NCBI GenBank assembly: GCA_903908015.1
Contig: CAIVQI010000298.1
Coordinates: forward strand, 1 to 6,766
Direction: 5' to 3'
Length of the DNA stretch: 6,766 nucleotides
DNA from: an uncultured Bacteroidota bacterium
Lineage (GTDB): Bacteria > Bacteroidota > Bacteroidia > UBA7662
Of the stretch, positions 1-6,158 are shown one piece after another (position 1 is the stretch's first letter; the number at the start of each line of letters is the position of its first letter). The translations under genes and the position numbers were made by a program. The notes under the pieces were generated by a model that worked only from the letters and a program-made list of their open reading frames with translations, was not told the origin of the DNA and ran no database searches.

Positions 1-5
1 CACCT

Positions 6-1211
6 GTGCTCAGAATCCTGCTTATCACAAACCGAATCCCTTTCCCCCCACATGATGGTGGAAGCCTGGCCATCCAGGCCATGATGGATGTTCAAGAACA
101 AATACCTGCTTCCGTCCGTCTTTTTGCACCCAATGCCAGCCGAAACCATGTGCCTGTACACACTCTTCCAGAGCGGTTTACCCAACGCTATCGCATCAGG
201 ACGTTTGACCTCAACACGGCACTTGTTCCATCTGCCATGGCAGCAAATTGGCTTTGCTCCAATGAACCGTACCACAGCATCAGGTTTATGCATGCCACGG
301 TAGGACGTGAACTTCGTCAGTTACTTTGCGAAGAATCATACGACATCATCCAGTTTGAGGGACCATTTCTCGGGGGATGGCTGCCGTTGATTCGCGAATA
401 TTCGGATGCAGCCATTGTTTTTAGAACTCATAACATTGAACATGATATTTGGTCTGAACTGGCTACCCGTACCAAAAACCCACTCAAAAAAGCCTATTTG
501 ATGAGCCAATCGGGTCGATTGGCTGCATTTGAACTTCGACTCGCTCAATCTGTCGATGGCATTTTGGCGATCAGTCGGGCTACCGCACAATATTTTGAGC
601 CACGCACCACCAAGCCCATCGAGGTTTTAGGTAGTGTCGCATTGGCACGTCCCAAGGCCGACCCTATACCCCGCGAACGGTTAAAACACCTGTCCTTTTT
701 AGGGAGTCTCGATTGGCAGCCCAATATTGAGGCCGTTGATTATCTTCTCGAATCCTGGTGGCCTGTGTTGCGCCAAAAATATCCGGATATGCAGCTGCAT
801 ATTGCTGGAAAGAACTTTCCGGAAGCACTCATGCGAAAAAAAATTGGAGGGGTCCTCATGCATGGGGAGGTGCCCGATGCGACGACCTTTCTGTTGGCCC
901 ATCCTGTTGTGGTGGTGCCCTTGCTTAGTGGCAGTGGCATTCGGATAAAAATACTTGAAGCACTCGCTTTAGGATTGCCGGTCATCAGCACTGCGAAAGG
1001 TGTTCAAGGTTTAGATGTACTGGCGGATGTGCATTACCTGAGGGCAGAAAATGCCGAGGAATGTGCACATCAGTGTCGGCGCCTGAGGGAACATCCCCAA
1101 CTGGCGCAGCAATTGGGTGAGGAAGGCCAGCACTTTATATCCACCCATTACGGAGCGCAGGACCTGACCCACAAGCTCAGCAATTTTTACCGACATTTGC
1201 GCAGCCTATGA
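6..1211 (+). CDS. Glycosyltransferase family 4 (GT-B fold) protein
   Basis: Probable retaining GT-B glycosyltransferase that moves a sugar from a nucleotide-sugar donor onto a growing lipid-linked glycan in the cytoplasm. Seen in the 401-residue product: an N-terminal beta strand and glycine-rich loop (LLITNRIPFPPHDGGS, residues 5-20), typical of the acceptor domain; FRTHNIEHDIW (139-149); the start of the second Rossmann domain at FLGSLDWQPNIEAVDYLL (231-248); and the donor-binding signature GSGIRIKILEALALGLPVIS (309-328), with E318 in the place of the conserved glutamate, followed by GVQGL (332-336). Length is normal for GT4. The proposed start is a GTG; the frame stays open to the window edge, so a start further upstream cannot be excluded, but the family usually begins with M-(K/R)-I-L, which fits this GTG. 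Its TGA overlaps the next gene's ATG. The sugar transferred cannot be told from sequence. Confidence 0.93.
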   Translation: MLRILLITNRIPFPPHDGGSLAIQAMMDVQEQIPASVRLFAPNASRNHVPVHTLPERFTQRYRIRTFDLNTALVPSAMAANWLCSNEPYHSIRFMHATVGRELRQLLCEESYDIIQFEGPFLGGWLPLIREYSDAAIVFRTHNIEHDIWSELATRTKNPLKKAYLMSQSGRLAAFELRLAQSVDGILAISRATAQYFEPRTTKPIEVLGSVALARPKADPIPRERLKHLSFLGSLDWQPNIEAVDYLLESWWPVLRQKYPDMQLHIAGKNFPEALMRKKIGGVLMHGEVPDATTFLLAHPVVVVPLLSGSGIRIKILEALALGLPVISTAKGVQGLDVLADVHYLRAENAEECAHQCRRLREHPQLAQQLGEEGQHFISTHYGAQDLTHKLSNFYRHLRSL

Positions 1212-2383
1212 TGATGTGCACGGCCACCGCCTTGTTTTGTCTCCTGCTCATTGCATACACTTATCTGCTGTTTCCCTGGTTGATGAAACGCGCAGCGAAA
1301 CGTTCGCTACCCGAATTTGAACCATTAGAGGAATTTCCCACAGTGAGTGTACTCATGGCAGCACACAATGAAGAACATGTGCTCGAGGAAAAGATTCGTT
1401 CCATTTTTCGGTGCCGATACCCCAAACACAAGATTGAAGTTTGGGTGGGCTCGGATGCCTCCAGCGACAATACTGATTCGATTTTAGGTCGGCTTTCCAC
1501 CGCTTTCCCTGGGCTCAAATGGAAGCGATTCGATCAACGAACGGGCAAGCCAAACATCATCAATGCGTTGGCCCGCTTAGCTGGCGGACAAGTGATCGTG
1601 GTGACGGACGCAGATGCCCTATTCACCGAGTTCACATTGGCCGAATTGATGTTGCCCTTTTCCAATCCTCAGGTGGGCGCAGTGCAGGCACATGCCGAAG
1701 TTGTTTTGGAGCCCGGTGGCGATGTAGGCGCACAAGAACTCGCCTACACCCGCGGGGAAATGACCTTAAAAGAAGGGGAAAGCACATTCGGTGCAGTTAT
1801 CGGCGGATTTGGTGCCGCTTATGCCCTTCGGAAGGAACTTTTTCGTCCTGTTCCTAGCGGATTTGTGGTAGACGACTTTTACACCTTCTCCGATTTACTC
1901 GCGCAAGGCTTCCAAACCATTTTTGCAGCAAAATCTAACGTTCTTTTGCGATTGTCGACCAGAAGCAGCGTACAATTCAGACGAAAAAGAAGAATTGGAC
2001 GGGGTAATTTTCAAAACCTATGGCATTTTAGAGGCTTGTGGATGGGCAAACGTGGATGGCGCATCGCATGGTTGTTTTGGTCACACAAAGGCCTAAGATG
2101 GATTAGCCCGCTACTTGTGGTCCTTCTGACCCTGTGCGTCATTTCTTCTCCTGAAACAAACATCAAGCTTTGGTGGGGTGCCAGCGCCGGACTACTGCTG
2201 TTGTTGTCGTGGCTCGACCTGATTCTATCCAGATGGGGGGTTCATGTGTCTCTCATCCGATACCTCAGGCATTTTCTCTGGATGAATCTGGCTCTTTTGG
2301 CAGGATTGTGGGATGCCCTCACCAAAAAACATGCTCAAGGCAGCTGGGACAATCAGAACCCTACCGATAGTCCCGCGTTGTAG
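1208..2383 (+). CDS. Membrane-anchored family 2 glycosyltransferase (BcsA/HasA-like GT-A)
   Basis: Probable inverting, processive-type GT2 enzyme building a surface polysaccharide at the inner membrane. Seen in 391 residues: an N-terminal membrane segment (about 6-25); the GT-A opening VSVLMAAHNEE (46-56); GSDASSDNT (81-89); the metal and nucleotide-binding DAD at 134-136; an acidic VDDF (221-224), where the catalytic-base region (ED-type) is expected; RRKRRIGRGNFQNLW (258-272), in the position of the Q/R-x-x-R-W region; and about three C-terminal membrane segments (roughly 299-313, 322-340, 350-368). Domain order and length match other membrane GT2s of polysaccharide loci. The start overlaps the stop of the preceding GT4 gene in ATGA, suggesting translational coupling; three ATG codons lie in a row (1208, 1211, 1214), so the exact first residue is uncertain. 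The 3' end overlaps the convergent DUF6588-like gene by 31 bases. Substrate unknown. Confidence 0.93.
   Translation: MMMCTATALFCLLLIAYTYLLFPWLMKRAAKRSLPEFEPLEEFPTVSVLMAAHNEEHVLEEKIRSIFRCRYPKHKIEVWVGSDASSDNTDSILGRLSTAFPGLKWKRFDQRTGKPNIINALARLAGGQVIVVTDADALFTEFTLAELMLPFSNPQVGAVQAHAEVVLEPGGDVGAQELAYTRGEMTLKEGESTFGAVIGGFGAAYALRKELFRPVPSGFVVDDFYTFSDLLAQGFQTIFAAKSNVLLRLSTRSSVQFRRKRRIGRGNFQNLWHFRGLWMGKRGWRIAWLFWSHKGLRWISPLLVVLLTLCVISSPETNIKLWWGASAGLLLLLSWLDLILSRWGVHVSLIRYLRHFLWMNLALLAGLWDALTKKHAQGSWDNQNPTDSPAL
2353..2383. other. 31-base convergent overlap of two coding regions
   Basis: The last ten codons and stop of the GT2 gene (TAG at 2381-2383, + strand) and the last codons and stop of the DUF6588-like gene (TGA, complement of 2353-2355) share the same DNA on opposite strands. 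Both C-termini look genuine: the GT2 product ends after its last membrane segment with a short soluble tail, and the other product ends in the VGF expected of a barrel. There is no room for a terminator between the two genes, so the transcripts probably overlap as well. Confidence 0.85.
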
Positions 2384-3525
2384 GAAGTCCATCGGCCCAT
2401 TTGAACCACTTCTGCATGGGCCGATATGACCAGTAATTTCATCCGCAGACCGAAGCCATAATTGTAGAGGTTGTCGACCTCTGTTTTGATTTCCACTGGC
2501 TTGGTGAGGTTGCTGTACTCCTGAATGAGGGTGCCCTGACTTTGACTATTCACAACCAAGGCGGTAGGAACGTCGTATTGCCCTTCCGCTGCCACTGAAA
2601 AATGACTGCGGATAAGTCCTACCCGCGCATAAGGCGTCAAAAAAGCCATTTTCTTGGAAAGAATCAGACCCGCACTGCTGGCACTGCTGCCTAAAACCAA
2701 TTGTTGGGTCGTCACATCCGCTGGTGATTGTCCACCCCCATACCGATAGCTGGTGATCACCCCATTTACACCCCTGGGATAATCAGCCGCTGTTGGGCCG
2801 TCTATCCGCAGGCCTTGCCTGTATTCAATCACACTATGGTTGGCATACGCGCTGAGATCGACCGGAACAACCTTCAGAAGCCTGGGGAGGTACTGCGACA
2901 AGCTGTGCTTGATGCCAATACCCCAAAAGGTTAGGTGACCATTATCACGCAGCTGTTCTGGCAAAGCGCTGATGTCGCCCGCTAAACCCGATAAATCCGA
3001 CCGTGGAAGCAGTCGAATCGTCAACTCCGTGCCCTTTGGAAGTCCTAAATTCAGCTGTACATATGGGGCTGGCACACGACCCAAACCCAAGCCCGGCGTT
3101 AACCCATTGAGCGTGTCCACTACCAGCGTGCTGCCTGGATTGAGGGGATCAGAGACCTGCACGACATAACCTGCATTCACATTGGTTGGACCGGCGAGTG
3201 TCGTGGCCCGTGAATCGAGTGGACGAAGACTGCTGAGCCCTAAATTCTCTGGGTTGAAGTATTGATCCTCTCCCGGAATGGCCACCAGACTAAGTCCAGC
3301 TTGCACATTAACCCTCAAAAACTTCAATGGCTTAGCCGTTTGGTTCCAATTCTGGGCGAGTCCGAGCGAAAATGCTTGTCCAAACGGCCCCAAGTACGCG
3401 TTCATCAACTTTTCAGCGTCTTCTCGCCCAGCAGCGAGCGACAAAACCACATCATTTTGGGATCGTGCAGGCCTCATGCTGAATGAAGCCATCAATCCCA
3501 CCAAAAGAATACACTTTTTCAACAT
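2353..3525 (-). CDS. DUF6588-like secreted or outer-membrane protein
   Basis: Function unknown. The 390-residue product begins with a signal peptide: K3-K4, a hydrophobic stretch (about 5-16), then a likely cleavage after ARS or SQ near residues 20-23. The mature part resembles the Bacteroidota family DUF6588: an early EDAEKLMNAYLGPFGQAF (36-52) segment, then a WGIGIKHSLSQYLP block (201-214), and alternating hydrophobic strands rich in glycine and aromatics towards a C-terminal phenylalanine, as in outer-membrane beta barrels. The family assignment is from memory of its conserved blocks, not a search. The gene lies 33 bases downstream of the GT9 gene on the same strand, so co-transcription is likely, although TAGTTTTA (minus strand, at 3545-3552) is a seven-of-eight match to TAnnTTTG and could be its own promoter. 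No Shine-Dalgarno sequence precedes the ATG. It runs convergently into the GT2 gene. It could be an unrelated envelope protein placed by chance in the polysaccharide locus. Confidence 0.85.
   Translation of the reverse strand: MLKKCILLVGLMASFSMRPARSQNDVVLSLAAGREDAEKLMNAYLGPFGQAFSLGLAQNWNQTAKPLKFLRVNVQAGLSLVAIPGEDQYFNPENLGLSSLRPLDSRATTLAGPTNVNAGYVVQVSDPLNPGSTLVVDTLNGLTPGLGLGRVPAPYVQLNLGLPKGTELTIRLLPRSDLSGLAGDISALPEQLRDNGHLTFWGIGIKHSLSQYLPRLLKVVPVDLSAYANHSVIEYRQGLRIDGPTAADYPRGVNGVITSYRYGGGQSPADVTTQQLVLGSSASSAGLILSKKMAFLTPYARVGLIRSHFSVAAEGQYDVPTALVVNSQSQGTLIQEYSNLTKPVEIKTEVDNLYNYGFGLRMKLLVISAHAEVVQMGRWTSYNAGLSVGF
2391..2425. repeat. Perfect 10-bp inverted repeat (hairpin) at the convergent gene ends
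   Basis: ATCGGCCCAT (2391-2400) and ATGGGCCGAT (2416-2425) are exact reverse complements separated by 15 bases. The repeat begins seven bases after the GT2 stop codon and lies inside the last codons of the convergent DUF6588-like gene, where it encodes parts of SAHAE and MGRW. It could fold in either transcript. No T-run follows on either strand, so it does not look like a standard intrinsic terminator. A shorter CCGAT copy at 2364-2368 could compete for the left arm. A chance origin within coding sequence is possible. Confidence 0.55.
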
Positions 3526-3558
3526 AATCGTGCGAATTATGATGTAAAACTAACTGAT

Positions 3559-4608
3559 TTATTCCATTACCACCCCGTCGATGTTTTGCACAAGTCGCAA
3601 TACATCCTGAACGCTTATTCGATTCATGCAGGGATTGTTGGGCAATACACAAATTTTTTGGGCGCAAGGATTGCAGGGCAATTTATGATGTATGTACTGC
3701 GCCTTAGGTCCGTATGGAGCAAAGACAGATGGGATTCCCGGACCAAATAGAGCAATCACAGGCACATCCATGGCTGCAGCGATGTGCATCGGGCCACTTT
3801 CATTCCCGATCATACACACGGCACGCGAAACCAAGGCGGCATAATCCAATAGTGAAGATTGCCCGGCCCAACTGTAGGCTTCAAAAGGCAGTATCCTCAT
3901 GACCTTTCGGATATCGGCTACATCATCGGGACCACCCGCGAAAACAATTTCGCATCCGTGGCGCTGGCGCATCACCACAGCAAGTTCTGCCCATTTATCA
4001 ATGGCCCATCGGCGATATACCCACCGCGCACCGGTGTGTATCACGATAAAGCGTTCTATGGCATGCCTTTGTAAAAATAGGGTAGCGCTTTCCTGGTTTC
4101 TGGCGGTCACCTCAAGACTTGGGGCATGGAAAGGGGTGAGGTTTTGGCCAGCCCGCTTCAACAAAGGGGCAATGATCATTTGATTGATGTGCACTTCATG
4201 TGGCTGATTACGGCGCTTTAGCCGATTGATAAACCGATGCGAACCCCGGTCGACCCGAAAGGCGGGATGCTTGAATGCAAAATATAAGCTTTGGTATGTG
4301 CCTCTCAAATCCACAAGCACATCATATCGACCCCTTAATTCCTTTCTTTCGCTGATTATTTTTTGTATGTGGGAAGAGGACAGCATCATGGGCGCCACAG
4401 AGGGGCGACACCACAACGTTATTTCTGCCTCGGGATACGCTGTTTTGAGACGCGCGAACACAGGCAGCGTGGTGATCATATCCCCAATTTCGTCGAGTCG
4501 AATGATCAATATTCGTTTGGGCCTTTTTGGTGGACGCGGGAACAACAAGCGAAGTACACCGCTCAAGCACCACGATGCTAAAAAGAGACCGCGTTCACCC
4601 CGAAACAT
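3559..4608 (-). CDS. Glycosyltransferase family 9 (ADP-heptose:LPS heptosyltransferase-like)
   Basis: Probable GT-B enzyme of the heptosyltransferase family, acting on the cytoplasmic face of the inner membrane; in characterised members it transfers heptose from ADP-heptose to the LPS inner core. Seen in 349 residues: RILIIRLDEIGDMITTLPVF (32-51), whose IGD aspartate (D43) aligns with the catalytic Asp of WaaC; IVIHTGARWVYRRWAIDKWAELA (188-210); and the donor-site signature GNESGPMHIAAAMDVPVIALFGP (268-290). Four cysteines (312, 315, 320, 327; C-x2-C-x4-C-x6-C) follow, a pattern found in part of the family. The N-terminus has an extra hydrophobic stretch (about 8-23) before the first Rossmann strand, perhaps a membrane contact. 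The donor need not be heptose: many Bacteroidota GT9 proteins have no proven substrate. It is the first gene of a minus-strand pair with the DUF6588-like gene and divergent from the flippase gene. Confidence 0.92.
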   Translation of the reverse strand: MFRGERGLFLASWCLSGVLRLLFPRPPKRPKRILIIRLDEIGDMITTLPVFARLKTAYPEAEITLWCRPSVAPMMLSSSHIQKIISERKELRGRYDVLVDLRGTYQSLYFAFKHPAFRVDRGSHRFINRLKRRNQPHEVHINQMIIAPLLKRAGQNLTPFHAPSLEVTARNQESATLFLQRHAIERFIVIHTGARWVYRRWAIDKWAELAVVMRQRHGCEIVFAGGPDDVADIRKVMRILPFEAYSWAGQSSLLDYAALVSRAVCMIGNESGPMHIAAAMDVPVIALFGPGIPSVFAPYGPKAQYIHHKLPCNPCAQKICVLPNNPCMNRISVQDVLRLVQNIDGVVME

Positions 4609-4635
4609 GAGGCAAATTTCCGCAATAATTCGTGC

Positions 4636-4643
4636 TATTTTGC
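4636..4643 (+). promoter_or_regulatory. Possible weak promoter element before the flippase gene
   Basis: TATTTTGC resembles the Bacteroidota -7 element with one T missing, and lies 12 bases before the preferred ATG at 4656, in the 47-base gap (4609-4655) between two divergent genes. On the opposite strand the same gap holds GAAATTTG (4613-4620), a seven-of-eight match facing the GT9 gene but only four bases from its ATG, so its transcript would be almost leaderless. No clear -33 box is seen for either. The gap must hold, or lie next to, both divergent promoters; the exact elements are uncertain. Confidence 0.3.
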
Positions 4644-4655
4644 AGTTTTGTTCGG

Positions 4656-6104
4656 ATGCGCCGTCTATTGCTCACAAACGGGAGCTATATAGTTCTGTTG
4701 AACCTGTTGGTGAAGCCAATTTGGATTCTGCTGATCGATCGTGGCCTACAAAACCAACTCGGTCCGGTCGCCTATGGCTCCTACTACACCCTGCTCAGCT
4801 TATCGCTTATGCTCAGTGCCGTCCTCGATGCAGGCTTATCCCAGTTCAACACCCGAACCATCGCCAGCGAAGGCGATCCTTCACTCAAGAATCTCCCTTC
4901 AATAGTGGGACTAAAAGCCATTCTTTGGATCGTTTATATGCTGGGTACACTGGGCATTGGGTTTTTCTTGGATTACCCCCCTCAATCGATCTACTGGCTT
5001 CTCCTTTTGGGGGTTCAACAGGGTTTGCACGCATTCAACCTATTGCTGCGATCGATTTTATCCGGTCAGATGCGCTTTAAACGAGAGGGCTGGATGGGTA
5101 TTCTTGATAAATGGCTGATGACTGCTGCAGCATTCCCCTTGATCTGGTTGGGCTGGAGTTATGGTGGACAGCAACCAATTACAGCGTTCATATGGATTCA
5201 ATTGCTGGCTACATTGGTGCCTACCCTACTCATGGGATTTATGTTGGGGAAAAATACCAGACTACGGCCCAGCATCTCTTGGGTAGAACAAAAGTCGCTT
5301 TTAAAGCAAATCTTCCCATTTGCCCTGTTGGGACTTCTCGCAGGATTTTATACCCGGATAGATTTGGTCATGATCCGAGCCCTTCATGCAGAACCAGAAC
5401 TGCAAGCTGGACTATACGCCTCTTCATACCGTTTGCTCGACGCCACAAACATGATTCCCGTACTGTTGAGTGGCATTCTCCTGCCCCAATTCGCCCATCA
5501 TTTATCGAAACACACACTCAAAACGGAATGGATCCGGTCGGCAAGCTACCTCATGCTGGCTATCGGGCTGTGCCTTTCCTGGGGATTAATGGCCTTTAGG
5601 CATGAGATCATGGCCAGCCTGTACAAACACCAATCGGATGCCCAAACAAATATCCTTTTTTGGATTGGACTTTGCTGCATTCCCATCTCCCTGAGTTATG
5701 TGTGGGGAACCTTACTCACTGCTGCGGGTCAACTTAAAACCCTAAACCAACTTGCCATAGCAGCACTGTTGGTTAACCTGGGCCTAAATCTCTGGCTCAT
5801 TCCCATATCGGGTGGACTCGGAGCAGCACAGGCTACATTAATCACCCAGTTGGTTTTGTGTGTGGGTCAGGGCCGTGTATGCATACAACAATTTTCGCCG
5901 GCCATCGTTGGCCAACGCTGGTGGATCGCCTGTGTCACCCTGATCATTTTCATTGCCACGGCATCAACCGCAAACCAATCAACCCCACTCGCTTTGAGGG
6001 TTGGGCTTATGGCTCTATGGCCCATCATCTTGCTCACAGCCGACGGATGGTATCCCCGGCACTGGCCAAGCATGCTTTATAACGGTCAAAAAACCAACAA
6101 TTGA
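4656..6104 (+). CDS. Wzx-like polysaccharide flippase (MOP superfamily)
   Basis: Integral inner-membrane protein expected to move lipid-linked oligosaccharide repeat units from the cytoplasmic to the periplasmic leaflet. Taking the ATG at 4656 gives 482 residues, normal for the family, with roughly 12 or more hydrophobic segments along the length. Family-like stretches are GPVAYGSYYTLLSLSLMLSAV near the N-terminus (36-56), FYTRIDLVMI (231-240) at the second-half repeat, AGLYASSYRLLDA (251-263), and the N-LGLNLWLIP-GGLGAAQAT region (374-393). An in-frame GTG at 4632 would add eight residues (MLFCSFVR), but it lies upstream of a promoter-like TATTTTGC, and the product beginning MRRLLLTNGSYIVL looks like the usual start of these proteins, so I prefer the ATG. 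No Shine-Dalgarno sequence is visible. Followed after 54 bases by a Wzz-like gene, which supports a Wzx/Wzy-dependent pathway. O-antigen, capsule and exopolysaccharide flippases cannot be told apart here. Confidence 0.93.
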   Translation: MRRLLLTNGSYIVLLNLLVKPIWILLIDRGLQNQLGPVAYGSYYTLLSLSLMLSAVLDAGLSQFNTRTIASEGDPSLKNLPSIVGLKAILWIVYMLGTLGIGFFLDYPPQSIYWLLLLGVQQGLHAFNLLLRSILSGQMRFKREGWMGILDKWLMTAAAFPLIWLGWSYGGQQPITAFIWIQLLATLVPTLLMGFMLGKNTRLRPSISWVEQKSLLKQIFPFALLGLLAGFYTRIDLVMIRALHAEPELQAGLYASSYRLLDATNMIPVLLSGILLPQFAHHLSKHTLKTEWIRSASYLMLAIGLCLSWGLMAFRHEIMASLYKHQSDAQTNILFWIGLCCIPISLSYVWGTLLTAAGQLKTLNQLAIAALLVNLGLNLWLIPISGGLGAAQATLITQLVLCVGQGRVCIQQFSPAIVGQRWWIACVTLIIFIATASTANQSTPLALRVGLMALWPIILLTADGWYPRHWPSMLYNGQKTNN

Positions 6105-6105
6105 C

Positions 6106-6113
6106 TATTTTTG
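6106..6113 (+). promoter_or_regulatory. Bacteroidota-type -7 promoter element for the Wzz-like gene
   Basis: TATTTTTG is an exact match to the TAnnTTTG -7 consensus of the Bacteroidota housekeeping sigma factor. It starts just after the flippase stop codon and about 45 bases before the ATG at 6159, which would give a leader of roughly 40 bases. A good TTG/TTTG -33 box at the usual spacing is not seen; TTTA at 6076-6079 is the nearest candidate and is somewhat too far. An eight-base motif with two free positions can occur by chance, but the placement is right. Confidence 0.5.
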
Positions 6114-6158
6114 CGGCGCATGGCCTTCACATGATTCTCCAAACTCACCCACACAAGA

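Noticed and set aside
2384..2430. Reading the inverted repeat as an intrinsic terminator.
   Set aside because: No run of T follows the stem on either strand, and the stem lies within coding sequence of the opposite gene; it is reported only as an inverted repeat.
4632..4655. An upstream GTG start for the flippase adding eight residues.
   Set aside because: It precedes the promoter-like TATTTTGC, and the extension MLFCSFVR is unlike typical flippase N-termini; the ATG at 4656 fits better.
4226..5080. A long + strand open frame (284 residues) spanning the GT9 start, the divergent gap and the beginning of the flippase gene.
   Set aside because: Its translation is rich in Arg, Ser, Pro and His with no recognisable domain, and it lies antisense to the well-supported GT9 gene and out of frame with the flippase gene, both of which have clear family motifs.
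5111..5599. A 162-residue + strand open frame within the flippase gene.
   Set aside because: Out-of-frame shadow of a well-supported membrane protein gene; the composition is not protein-like and no domain is visible.
6120..6134. An upstream ATG for the Wzz-like gene.
   Set aside because: The frame from 6120 closes after four codons at TGA 6132-6134, so it cannot start the long frame that begins at 6159.
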